Assembly: GCF_011299595.1 (NCBI RefSeq)
Contig: NZ_CP049867.1
Span: 62,001-126,000, forward strand
Length of the DNA: 64,000 nt
From: Nocardioides sp. HDW12B
Lineage (GTDB): Bacteria > Actinomycetota > Actinomycetes > Propionibacteriales > Nocardioidaceae
Reading direction: 5' to 3'
The notes beneath the pieces are model-generated. The model was given only the letters and a program-made list of their open reading frames with translations. It did not search any database and had not been told where the DNA came from. Position numbers and translations under genes: made by a program. Shown one piece after another: positions 26,091 through 34,217 of this stretch; positions within the stretch are counted from its first letter, which is position 1; each line of letters begins with the position of its first letter.

Positions 26091-26109
26091 GGGCCGGTCC
26101 CGGTCCCGG

Positions 26110-27540
26110 TCAGACCGTGGCGGGCGTCTTCGCCTCGCTCTGCGTCGGCACGGCGACCGGGGCCGCCACGGCGTCGGTGACGGTCTCGGCGCGCTCGTCG
26201 AACGAGCCGTGGTCGTCGAGCATCGTGGTCTCGTCGAACGGGTTGCGGCCCGAGAGGACCTCGCGAATCCGGTCCTTGTCGAGGCTGTCGGTCCACGAGC
26301 CGATGACCACGGTGGCGACGGCGTTGCCGGCGAAGTTGGTGACCGCGCGGGCCTCGCTCATGAAGCGGTCGATGCCGACGATGAGGCCGACGCCGTCGAC
26401 CAGGTCGGGCCGGTGGCTGGCGAGGCCGCCGGCCAGGGTGGCCAGGCCGGCGCCGGTGACGCCGGCGGCGCCCTTGGAGGCGATGATCATGAAGACCAGC
26501 AGGGAGACCTGCTCACCGATGCTCAGCGGGTCGCCCATCGCGGAGGCGATGAACAGCGACGCCATCGTCAGGTAGATCGCGGTGCCGTCGAGGTTGAACG
26601 AGTAGCCGGTCGGGACCACGACGCCGACGGTGCTCTTCTCGACGCCGGCGTGCTCCATCTTGGCGATCAGGCGGGGCAGGGCCGACTCGGAGGACGAGGT
26701 CGAGACGATCAGCAGGAACTCACGCCCCAGGTAGCGCAGCAGCGAGAAGATGTTGATGCCGGTGGTGACCTTGAGGACCGCGGCGAGGACGCCGAAGACG
26801 AAGACTGCGCAGGTCAGGTAGAAGGCCAGCATGATCACGGCCAGGCTCTTCAGGGCGTCCATGCCGGTCTCGCCGACGACGGCCGCGATGGCGGCGAAGG
26901 CGCCGACCGGGGCGAGCCACATGATCATGACGAGCACGCGGAAGACGACGCGCTGGATGTGCTCGACGCCGCGCAGGACCGGCTTGCCGGCCGCGCCCAT
27001 CGCCTGGACCGCGAAGCCGACGAGCAGCGCGACGAGCAGCGTCTGCAGGACCGAGCCCTCGGTCAGCGACGACAGCATCGAGGTCGGGATGATGCCGAGC
27101 AGGAACTCGGTGGTGGTCTGGTGCTCGGCCACCGCGCCGGCGCCGGCCGCCGCGACCTCGCCGTTGATGTTCAGGCCCTCACCGGGGTGGATCAGGTTGC
27201 CGACCACGAGGCCGATGACGAGCGCGAAGGTCGACATCGTCACGAAGTAGCCCAGCGCCAGCCCGCCGACCTTGCCGACCTTGGCCGCGCTGGCCACCGA
27301 GCCGACGCCGAGCACGATGGTGCAGAAGATGATCGGGCTGATCATCATCTTGATCAGCGCCACGAACGCCGTACCGATCGGCTTGAGCGCCACCCCGAGG
27401 TCGGGGGCGGCGAAGCCGACCGCGATGCCGAGGGCGACGGCGACGATGACCGCGATGTAGAGGTAGTGGGTGCGGTCGCGCTTCGGCGCACCGGAGGCGG
27501 GTCGCGCGGTCGGCGACGGCCGGGACAATGAGCTGGACAC
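26110..27540 (-). CDS. dctA: DctA-type dicarboxylate:cation symporter (copy 1)
   Basis: A 476-residue member of the dicarboxylate/amino acid:cation symporter family. It has about eight membrane segments, two hairpin loops with the serine-rich motif FLLIVSTSSSESALPRLI, and the substrate-binding helix PTGYSFNLDGTAIYLTMA. PTGYSFNLDG plus the later KGAAGVTGAG point to C4-dicarboxylate rather than glutamate transport. GTG 27540 has GGAGG 5 bases upstream. It is divergent from the CitA-type sensor kinase, with a CRP-like site in the 155 bp gap, and has a close paralogue at 30.1-31.5 kb. Confidence 0.93.
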   Translation of the reverse strand: MSSSLSRPSPTARPASGAPKRDRTHYLYIAVIVAVALGIAVGFAAPDLGVALKPIGTAFVALIKMMISPIIFCTIVLGVGSVASAAKVGKVGGLALGYFVTMSTFALVIGLVVGNLIHPGEGLNINGEVAAAGAGAVAEHQTTTEFLLGIIPTSMLSSLTEGSVLQTLLVALLVGFAVQAMGAAGKPVLRGVEHIQRVVFRVLVMIMWLAPVGAFAAIAAVVGETGMDALKSLAVIMLAFYLTCAVFVFGVLAAVLKVTTGINIFSLLRYLGREFLLIVSTSSSESALPRLIAKMEHAGVEKSTVGVVVPTGYSFNLDGTAIYLTMASLFIASAMGDPLSIGEQVSLLVFMIIASKGAAGVTGAGLATLAGGLASHRPDLVDGVGLIVGIDRFMSEARAVTNFAGNAVATVVIGSWTDSLDKDRIREVLSGRNPFDETTMLDDHGSFDERAETVTDAVAAPVAVPTQSEAKTPATV

Positions 27541-27593
27541 GGGAACCTCCGGGGTTCGGGGTGGTGGTCTGACTGGTTCACTGTCGGGCAGGC

Positions 27594-27609
27594 TGTGACC
27601 CGGGTCACC
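27594..27609. promoter_or_regulatory. CRP/GlxR-type binding site between dctA and the sensor kinase
   Basis: TGTGACCCGGGTCACC matches the TGTGA-N6-TCACA consensus of CRP-family regulators, with a perfect inner palindrome GTGACCCGGGTCAC. It lies 54 bp upstream of the dctA start and about 90 bp upstream of the kinase start, consistent with cAMP-dependent control of C4-acid uptake. Confidence 0.6.
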
Positions 27610-27695
27610 CTTGTGTTCGTTGAGTTCATGACGGGCGTCACAACGGCCGTACGTCGAGGCAGGCGGGAGCCCGGCGCGGAGGAGCGGAGGAGCGC

Positions 27696-29285
27696 GTGGA
27701 AGGTCGGCGTACGGCGCCGCGCTCGTCGGTCGCGCGCCAGGTGTTCACGCTCCAGCTCGTGGTCGTGGGCGCGCTCGTCGTGATCGCGACGGCGCTGGCG
27801 TACGTCGACGCGCGCGCCTCGCTGCTCTCCGACGCCCGCACCCGCGCCGTCGACATCGCCCAGACCGTGGCGGACTCGCCCGCCGTCGTGCGTGCCCTGC
27901 GGACCCCCGACCCGATGACGCGGATCCAGCCCTTCGCCGAGCAGGTCCGTCGCGACACCGGCACCGACTTCGTCGTGGTGATGGGCCTGGACCGCACGCG
28001 CTACTCGCACCCCAACCCCGCGCTGCTGGGCAAGCCGTTCATCGGCGACCTCGGGGGCGCGCCCGACGGCGAGGTCTTCACCCAGGAGGCGACCGGGACG
28101 CTCGGGCCGTCGATGCGCTCGGTGGTGCCGGTGGTCGACGACGACCGCGTGGTGGCGCTGGTCTCGGTCGGCATCACGCTCGACAAGGTCTCCGAGGCCG
28201 TGTGGGAGCGCGTGGCGCGGCTCGCCGTCGTGGCGGTCGGCCTGCTGGCGCTGGGGACCGCGGGCGCGTGGCTGATCAACCGGCGGCTGCGGCGGCAGAC
28301 GCACGGGATGGGTGAGCAGGAGATCACCCGGATGTACGAGTTCTACGACGCGATGCTGCACGCCGTCCGCGAGGGGCTCGTGCTGCTCGACACCGACGGC
28401 CGGCTGCAGCTGGCGAACGACGAGGCGGTGCGGCTGCTCGGGCTCCCCGCCGACTGGCGCGACCGGACGCCGGCCGAGCTGGGGGTGCCGGCCTCGCTCG
28501 CCGGGGTGCTCGGCGACGGCCGTGAGCGCGACGACGAGATCCACCTGGTCGACGACCGCGTGCTGCTCGTCAGCCAGGGGCCGGCGACCTGGGACGGTCG
28601 TGTCCTGGGGTCGGTGGTCACGCTGCGCGACCACACCGAGCTGACGGAGGTGTCGGGGCGGCTCGACACCGTGCAGCAGCTGACGGACACGCTGCGGGCG
28701 CAGACCCACGAGGCGGCCAACCAGCTGCACACCGTGGTGTCGCTCATCGAGCTCGGCCGGCCCGAGGAGGCTGTCGGCTTCGCGACGTCTCAGGCGCGGG
28801 CGGCCCAGGGTCTGGCCGACCGCGTGCACGGGGTCGGGGAGGAGCCGGTGCTCGCGGCGATCCTGCTCGGCAAGACCGGTGTCGCGTCCGAGCGCGGGGT
28901 CGAGCTCAGCATCGCGGAGGGGTCGGCGGTCGAAGGGCTGCCGTTGGAGGCAGGAGAAATTGTCACGGTGGTAGGAAACCTGTTGGACAACGCGTTCGAC
29001 GCGGTGGCGGAGCAGCCGGAGCGGCGCGTGGTGCTGCGGATCGAGGCCGACGCGCGGTGGTTCGCCCTCGACGTGTCGGACAACGGTCCGGGGCTCGACG
29101 CCGAGGCCGCCGAGCGGGCCTTCGAGCGGGGCTGGTCGACCAAGCCCGGCGAGTCGGGGGTGGGCCGCGGGCTCGGCCTGGCCCTGGTGGCCCAGGTGGT
29201 GCGGCGCCACGGCGGGACCATCGAGGCCGGCCGCTCGTCGATGGGCGGCGCGGTGTTCTCGGTCCGCATCGGGGACGAGCCGTGA
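27696..29285 (+). CDS. CitA/DcuS-family sensor histidine kinase
   Basis: A 529-residue membrane kinase. Membrane segment 1 is at about 16-36, then comes a periplasmic PAS-like (PDC) domain containing the ligand region DFVVVMGLDRTRYSHPNP and GKPFIGDLGG, and segment 2 at about 172-192. A cytoplasmic PAS follows (about 215-310), then the family-specific H-box THEAANQLHTVVSLIELG, then the ATPase N (NLLDNAFDAV), G1 (DNGPG) and G2 (GRGLGLALV) boxes. Proteins of this type sense citrate or C4-dicarboxylates. GTG start with GGAGGAG upstream. Its stop overlaps the response-regulator start by 4 bases, and the system is flanked by two DctA genes, its probable targets. Confidence 0.92.
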   Translation: MEGRRTAPRSSVARQVFTLQLVVVGALVVIATALAYVDARASLLSDARTRAVDIAQTVADSPAVVRALRTPDPMTRIQPFAEQVRRDTGTDFVVVMGLDRTRYSHPNPALLGKPFIGDLGGAPDGEVFTQEATGTLGPSMRSVVPVVDDDRVVALVSVGITLDKVSEAVWERVARLAVVAVGLLALGTAGAWLINRRLRRQTHGMGEQEITRMYEFYDAMLHAVREGLVLLDTDGRLQLANDEAVRLLGLPADWRDRTPAELGVPASLAGVLGDGRERDDEIHLVDDRVLLVSQGPATWDGRVLGSVVTLRDHTELTEVSGRLDTVQQLTDTLRAQTHEAANQLHTVVSLIELGRPEEAVGFATSQARAAQGLADRVHGVGEEPVLAAILLGKTGVASERGVELSIAEGSAVEGLPLEAGEIVTVVGNLLDNAFDAVAEQPERRVVLRIEADARWFALDVSDNGPGLDAEAAERAFERGWSTKPGESGVGRGLGLALVAQVVRRHGGTIEAGRSSMGGAVFSVRIGDEP

Positions 29286-29992
29286 GCGGGGGACCCGGCA
29301 GCGAGCCGCGCGGGATCGGCGTACTCGTGGTGGAGGACGAGGAGATCGCCGCCTCCGCGCACGCGGCGTTCGTCGAGCGGGTTCCGGGCTTCCGCCTCGT
29401 CGGGGTGGCGCGCTCGTGCGCCGACGCCCGCCGGATCCTTCGGCGCGAGCCGGCCGACCTGCTGCTGCTCGACATGCACCTGCCCGACGGGCACGGCCTC
29501 GACCTGCTCGCGCAGCTGCGCCTCGACGGCCACCTCAGCGACGCCATCGCCGTGACCTCCGTGCGCGAGCTCGAGGTGGTGCGCCGCGCGGTGTCGCAGG
29601 GCGTCGTGCTCTACCTGCTCAAGCCGTTCACGTTCGCGGGGCTGCGCGCCAAGCTCGAGCAGTACGCCGACTACCGCTCGCGCCTGCGGACGACGAGCAC
29701 CGACGTGGTGCAGGGAGAGATCGACCAGCTGCTCGGGGCGCTGCGCACCGCTGACGGCGGAGCCGGGCTGCCCAAGGGCATGTCGCCGGAGACGCTGGGA
29801 CTGGTGACCGAGCGGCTGCGCTCCGCTGGTGCCGCGATGTCGGCGAGCGAGGTGGCCGAGGAGTGCGGGGTGTCGCGGGTGACCGCGCGCCGCTACCTCG
29901 AGCACCTCGAGGAGACGCGGGTGGTCGAGCGACGTCCCCGGTACGGCGGCGGTGGCCGCCCGGAGGTGGAGTACCGCTGGCTCTCGCGTTGA
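29282..29992 (+). CDS. CitB/DcuR-family response regulator
   Basis: A 236-residue regulator starting at the GTG within the GTGA overlap with the kinase. The receiver domain occupies about 12-130, with acidic pocket VVEDEEIA, phospho-acceptor Asp in LLLLDMHLPDGHG, Thr/Ser in AIAVTS and Lys in YLLKPF. A linker helix and a C-terminal HTH (ASEVAEECGVSRVTARRYLEHLEE) follow, as in CitB/DcuR proteins. It probably activates the flanking dctA genes in response to external dicarboxylate. Confidence 0.92.
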   Translation: MSGGPGSEPRGIGVLVVEDEEIAASAHAAFVERVPGFRLVGVARSCADARRILRREPADLLLLDMHLPDGHGLDLLAQLRLDGHLSDAIAVTSVRELEVVRRAVSQGVVLYLLKPFTFAGLRAKLEQYADYRSRLRTTSTDVVQGEIDQLLGALRTADGGAGLPKGMSPETLGLVTERLRSAGAAMSASEVAEECGVSRVTARRYLEHLEETRVVERRPRYGGGGRPEVEYRWLSR

Positions 29993-30007
29993 GCGTGGGG
30001 GACCCGT

Positions 30008-30086
30008 CGGTTTCCCAAGGTATGTCGGCAAACTGGCGCTCCCCATGGCGTCGGGAGCATGGGGAGTGCCAGGTTGCCGTGGGGAG
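30008..30086. repeat. Degenerate family C element, copy C4 (convergent gap)
   Basis: The left half is recognisable: CGGTTTCCCAAGGTATG, then AACTGGCGCTCCCCATGG. The inner arm GCATGGGGAGTGCCAGGTTG is also kept, but the outer right arm is lost. It lies 16 bp after the response-regulator stop and 33 bp before the stop of dctA copy 2. Confidence 0.75.
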
Positions 30087-30118
30087 CAGCGTGATCCGCG
30101 GCGTACGCCCGCCCGCGG

Positions 30119-31492
30119 CTAGCGGTCCGCGACCGCCTTCTCGGCCTCGGAGTGGTCGTCGAGCATGGTCTGCTCGTCGAAGGGGTCCTGGCCGTCGAGG
30201 ACCCGCTGCAGCCGGTCCTTGTCGTAGGAGTCGGTCCAGTGGCCCACCAGGATCGTGGCGACCGAGTTGCCGGCGAAGTTGGTCAGCGCGCGGGCCTCGG
30301 ACATGAAGCGGTCGATGCCGACGATGAGACCGACGCCCTCGACCATCTCCGGGCGGTGGCTGGCGAGGCCGCCGGCGAGGGTGGCGAGGCCGGCGCCGCT
30401 GACGCCGGCGGCGCCTTTCGAGGCGATGATCATGAACAGCAGCAGGGAGATCTGCTCACCGATGCTCAGCGGGTCGCCGAGCGCCTCGGCGATGAAGAGC
30501 GACGCCATCGTCAGGTAGATCGCGGTGCCGTCGAGGTTGAACGAGTAGCCGGTCGGGACCACCACGCCGACCGTCGTCTGCTCGACGCCGGCGTGCTCCA
30601 TCTTGGCGATGAGGCGGGGGAGCGCGGACTCCGAGGAGGACGTCGAGAGGATCAGCAGGAACTCGCGGCCGAGGTACTTGAACAGCGACCAGATGTTGAT
30701 GCCCGTGACGACCTTGAGGATCGCGCCGAGGACGCCGAAGACGAACACCGCGCACGTCAGGTAGAAGGCGAGCATGACCATCGCCAACGACTGCAGGGCG
30801 TCCCAGCCGGTCTCCCCGACGACCGCGGCGATGGCGCCGAACGCGCCGATCGGGGCGGTCCACATGATCATCGACAAGATCCGGAAGATGACCCGCTGGA
30901 GGTGCTCGATGGTCACCAGCACCGGCCGGGCGGCCCTGCCCATCGTCTGCAGGGCGAAGCCGAAGAGCAGCGCCACGAGCAGGGTCTGGAGGACCTCGCC
31001 GTCGGTCAGCGCGGAGAAGAGCGAGGTCGGGATGATGCCGAGGATGAAGTCGGTGGTCGACTCCTTCTCCGCGACCTGGGCCGCGCCGGCCGCCGCCGAC
31101 TCTTCGGTCAGGTTGATGCCGTCACCGGGCTGGATGATGTTGCCGACCACGAGGCCGATGGCGAGGGCGAACGTGGACATGGTGAGGAAGTAGGCGAGCG
31201 CCAGGCCACCGACCTTGCCGACCTTGGCCGCGCTGGCGACCGAGCCGACGCCCAGGACGATGGTGCAGAAGATGATCGGGCTGATCATCATCTTGATGAG
31301 CCCGATGAACGCGTCGGCCAGCGGCTGCAGCTTCACCGCGAAGTCGGGGAAGAGGAAGCCCACGGCGATGCCGAGGACCACGGCGATGATGACGCCGATG
31401 TAGAGCCAGTGCGTCTTGTCCCGCTTCTTCGGGGCGCCGCTGGACCCGCGGGAGGGATCCGGGTTCGTGGGGTCGTCCTGCGAGGTGCTCAT
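30119..31492 (-). CDS. DctA-type dicarboxylate:cation symporter (copy 2)
   Basis: A 457-residue paralogue of the 26.1 kb symporter, identical over long stretches: PTGYSFNLDGTAIYLTMA, LLILSTSSSESALPRLI and ASLFIAEALGDPLSIGEQ. Differences concentrate at the termini and in the periplasmic loop around residues 110-130 (ESAAAGAAQVAEKESTT versus a shorter Ala-rich loop), which might alter specificity. Start ATG 31492 has GGAGG 6 bases upstream. A longer in-frame start at 31531 lacks support. The two DctA genes point the same way and bracket the two-component system. Confidence 0.92.
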   Translation of the reverse strand: MSTSQDDPTNPDPSRGSSGAPKKRDKTHWLYIGVIIAVVLGIAVGFLFPDFAVKLQPLADAFIGLIKMMISPIIFCTIVLGVGSVASAAKVGKVGGLALAYFLTMSTFALAIGLVVGNIIQPGDGINLTEESAAAGAAQVAEKESTTDFILGIIPTSLFSALTDGEVLQTLLVALLFGFALQTMGRAARPVLVTIEHLQRVIFRILSMIMWTAPIGAFGAIAAVVGETGWDALQSLAMVMLAFYLTCAVFVFGVLGAILKVVTGINIWSLFKYLGREFLLILSTSSSESALPRLIAKMEHAGVEQTTVGVVVPTGYSFNLDGTAIYLTMASLFIAEALGDPLSIGEQISLLLFMIIASKGAAGVSGAGLATLAGGLASHRPEMVEGVGLIVGIDRFMSEARALTNFAGNSVATILVGHWTDSYDKDRLQRVLDGQDPFDEQTMLDDHSEAEKAVADR

Positions 31493-31608
31493 GCCATGCC
31501 TCCGGGGCCACGCCGCGCCCCCGTGGGCCACAGCCGTTGATGTCCGTTGCCCCGTCGTCGTCGCCGCGAAACCCGCGCGGCTCGTCGTACGGCTCGTAGC
31601 GTGGCTGC

Positions 31609-32373
31609 ATGGACACCCTCACCGACCTGCTGCGCGAGGCCGCGGTGGTGGTCGGCTTCACCGGCGCCGGCGTGTCCACCGAGTCCGGCATCCCGGACTT
31701 CCGCTCGCCGGGCGGGGTGTGGACGCGCTACGACCCGCGGAGCTTCGAGCTCGACCGGTACGTCGCGGACGCGTCGGTCCGGCGCGAGTCCTGGCAGATG
31801 CGGCGTGAGTTCTTCGCGACCTCGGTGGCGCCCAACCCGGCCCACCGGGCCTTCGCCGCGCTCGAGGGCGCCGGCCGCTCACCCGGCGTGATCACCCAGA
31901 ACATCGACGGCCTCCACCAGGAGGCGGGGTCACGGCGGGTCGTGGAGCTGCACGGGACGGCGCGCGAGGTCATGTGCCTGGGGGAGCGGCCCGTCGGTGC
32001 TCCGGACGGGTGCGGCTGGCGGTCGCCGTACACGTGGGCCTTCGAGCGGCTCGACGCCGGGGAGGACGACCCGCGGTGCCCGCGGTGCGGCGGGCTGGTG
32101 AAGTCGGCGACGGTGTCGTTCGGGCAGCAGCTGTTCCCCGGCGTGGTCGAGGAGGCGGTCGGGCTCGTGGAGCGGGCCGATCTCCTGGTGGTGGCGGGGT
32201 CGTCGCTGCAGGTCTACCCGGCTGCCGCGCTGCCGCTGCACGCGCTGGACCACGGGGCCAGGCTCGTGATCGTCAACGACGAGGAGACGCCGTTCGACGA
32301 CGTCGCGGACCTCGTGGTGCGCGGCCGCGCGGGCGAGGTCCTCGGTCCGGCCGTGACCGCCGCGCTGTCCTGA
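31609..32373 (+). CDS. Sirtuin NAD+-dependent protein deacylase
   Basis: A 254-residue Sir2 enzyme that removes acyl groups from lysines and yields nicotinamide and O-acetyl-ADP-ribose. Motifs in order: GAGVSTESGIPDFRSP (NAD loop), TQNIDGLHQEAG, catalytic His in VVELHGT, four zinc cysteines (VMCLGE, DGCGW, CPRCGG), SFGQQL and the C-terminal GSSLQVYPA and IVNDEETP. The ATG is 6 bases after TAGCGT, so it is probably leaderless. It is followed 11 bp later by a family B element. Protein acylation control of metabolic enzymes is the expected role. Confidence 0.95.
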   Translation: MDTLTDLLREAAVVVGFTGAGVSTESGIPDFRSPGGVWTRYDPRSFELDRYVADASVRRESWQMRREFFATSVAPNPAHRAFAALEGAGRSPGVITQNIDGLHQEAGSRRVVELHGTAREVMCLGERPVGAPDGCGWRSPYTWAFERLDAGEDDPRCPRCGGLVKSATVSFGQQLFPGVVEEAVGLVERADLLVVAGSSLQVYPAAALPLHALDHGARLVIVNDEETPFDDVADLVVRGRAGEVLGPAVTAALS

Positions 32374-32383
32374 TCCGCTCGGA

Positions 32384-32464
32384 GGGGGCCGACGGACGTG
32401 CAGTTCGCGGTTCCTGGCCCCGCAGCCGGCCGATCTGTGCTGAGCTGCACGTCCGTCGGCCCCC
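32384..32464. repeat. Family B palindromic element, copy B2 (5' side of AbiEi/DUF559-type gene 1)
   Basis: An 81 bp element with 20-bp perfectly complementary arms GGGGGCCGACGGACGTGCAG (32384-32403) and CTGCACGTCCGTCGGCCCCC (32445-32464). It lies 11 bp after the sirtuin stop and 48 bp before the AbiEi/DUF559-type gene start. Confidence 0.92.
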
Positions 32465-32511
32465 TGTGGAGAGCGAACCCGCCGCCGCAGCGAAACTGTG
32501 ACGCTGTCCCC

Positions 32512-33409
32512 GTGCACCCGGTGGAAGCCCTCACCCGACTCGGCGGCACCGCCGAGCGGTCGGTCCTGCTGCGGGTGACCTCACGCAAGCAGCTCGAGCG
32601 GGCGCTCGGCCGGGGCGAGATCCAGCGGGTCGGGAGGGGCCGCTACGCCTTGCCGACGGCCATGGTGGGGCTGAAGGTAGCTCGGCGACTGACTGGTGCG
32701 GCGTCCCACCGCAGTGCGGCGGCCGCGCACGGATGGCGTCTCGCTCATCAGCCGGATCGGCCCGAGGTCGTGGTGCCGCGGAATCGGAAGGTGCCGCCTC
32801 CTCGGCAGGTCGGGGTCGAGCTCAGGTGGCGTCCGTTGTCACGCGACGAGCGGGCCTCGGCGCTCACCGAGCCGTACCGCACGGTGCTCGACTGCGCGCG
32901 CGACCTCCCCTTTCCCGAGGCGCTCGCGATCGCGGACTCGGCGCTCCGGGCCGGGGCCGTCGACGCCGAGGTCCTCGAGGAGCGCGCTCTCTTCCTGCCC
33001 CGCACCGGAAGGACTCGGGCGTTGACGGTGGTGTGCGCGGCCACCCCGCTCGCGGCGAACCCTTTCGAGTCAGTGCTCCGGGCCCTGGCGTCGCAAGTGA
33101 CCCGGGCTTCACGTGACTCCCCAGGTGCTGCTGCAGGACCGAGGGTTCCTCGGGCGGCCTGACCTCGTCGACGTCGAGCGCCGTCTGGTCCTCGAGGCGG
33201 ACTCCTGGGAGTTTCATGCCAGCAAGGAGGGATTCCGGCGCGACTGCGAGCGCTACAACGCCTTGGTGCTGCGGGGCTGGACAGTCCTGCGCTTCACATG
33301 GTGGCAGGTGATGCATCGGCCGGACTATGTGCTCGCGGCGCTCCGTGCCGTCGTGGAGGGGTCCGACGGACGTGCAGTTCGGGCGCCCGAACTGCTTTGG
33401 ACGGCCTGA
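32512..33409 (+). pseudogene. Frameshifted AbiEi-antitoxin / DUF559 (endonuclease-like) protein, copy 1
   Basis: The first frame (GTG 32512) encodes an N-terminal winged-helix, AbiEi-like part (VTSRKQLERALGRGEIQRVG, then GRYALP) and a middle domain ending ALTVVCAATPLAANPFESVL. The second frame continues with the C-terminal DUF559/Vsr-like part (RRLVLEADSWEFHASKEGFRR and YNALVLRGWTVLRFTWWQVM). Removing the single A at 33100 joins the two as LRALASQVPGLHVTPQVLLQ, the expected continuous family sequence. It is therefore a one-base insertion, either a true frameshift mutation or a sequence error. The last ~15 codons lie in family B copy B3. The second copy at 54.7 kb is intact. Confidence 0.82.
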
Positions 33410-33437
33410 TCAGCCCAACTGCACGTACGTCGGCCCC
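33358..33437. repeat. Family B palindromic element, copy B3 (3' side of AbiEi/DUF559-type gene 1)
   Basis: An 80 bp element with left arm GGGTCCGACGGACGTGCAGT and right arm ACTGCACGTACGTCGGCCCC, one mismatch in the core. It overlaps the 3' end of the AbiEi/DUF559-type reading frame and ends 20 bp before the racemase stop on the other strand. Confidence 0.9.
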
Positions 33438-33457
33438 GGGGCCGGGAGCCTGGTCCG

Positions 33458-34147
33458 TCAGGCCAGGGCGCGGTCGAGCGCGGCCTGCACGTGCACGGTG
33501 GTGCAGGGGAAGACCGGCAGGTCGGAGTCGGCCTGCTTGATCAGCGCCTCGAGCTCGGTGCAGCCGAGGATCACGCCCTCGGCTCCCTGGTCCCAGAGCC
33601 GGCCGATGAGGTCGACGACCGTGCGGCGGGACGGGTCGAGGACCTTCCCGTGCACGAGCTCGTCGTAGATGATCCGGTCGAGCGTCGCGTGGTCCTCCTC
33701 GGCGGGGGTGACCACGGAGATGCCGTGCGTCTCGAGCCGGTCGGTGAAGAAGCGACGACCCATGGCGAACGCCGTGCCGAGGAAGGCGACCTTCTGCAGC
33801 TCCGCGGCCGCGACGGCGTCGGCGACGACGTCGGCGAGGTGCAGCATCGGCACACCGAGGCCGGCGGAGACCTGCTCCGCCACGCGGTGGAAGGACGTCG
33901 TGCACAGCAGCACGAGGTCGGCGCCGGCGGCCTCGACCCCCGAGGCAGCGGCGCCGAGGATCGCGGCGACCTCGTCCCAGCGCTCCTCGCGCTGGAGCCT
34001 GGTCAGCTCGTCGAACTCGACCGACGCCATCACCGTCCGTGCCGAGTGCAGGCCTCCCAGGCGTTGCTCGACGCCCTGGTTGAGCAGGCGGTAGTACTCG
34101 GCTGAGCTCTCCCAGCTCATGCCTCCGACGAGTCCGATGGTCAGCAC
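33458..34147 (-). CDS. Aspartate/glutamate racemase-family protein (YgeA-like)
   Basis: A 229-residue Asp/Glu racemase-superfamily enzyme. It begins LTIGLVGGMSWESSAEYYRL, the family signature. The two catalytic cysteine regions are ADLVLLCTTSFH and EGVILGCTELE. The first usually reads CTNTMH, so the Asn-to-Thr change may affect specificity. Start GTG 34147 is set by CAGACT 7 bases upstream (leaderless pattern), so the upstream codons are ignored. Cytosolic, PLP-independent amino-acid racemase role inferred. Confidence 0.88.
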   Translation of the reverse strand: MLTIGLVGGMSWESSAEYYRLLNQGVEQRLGGLHSARTVMASVEFDELTRLQREERWDEVAAILGAAASGVEAAGADLVLLCTTSFHRVAEQVSAGLGVPMLHLADVVADAVAAAELQKVAFLGTAFAMGRRFFTDRLETHGISVVTPAEEDHATLDRIIYDELVHGKVLDPSRRTVVDLIGRLWDQGAEGVILGCTELEALIKQADSDLPVFPCTTVHVQAALDRALA

Positions 34148-34217
34148 GCGCAGAAGTCTGGCACGTCGGGACCTTCGGGGTCTTCCGGTCCCCTCAGCCC
34201 GAGGTCGACCATGAGGC

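Noticed and set aside
26026-27531. Long plus-strand frame opposite dctA
   Set aside because: The product is His/Asp/Arg-rich nonsense. The minus frame has clear symporter motifs.
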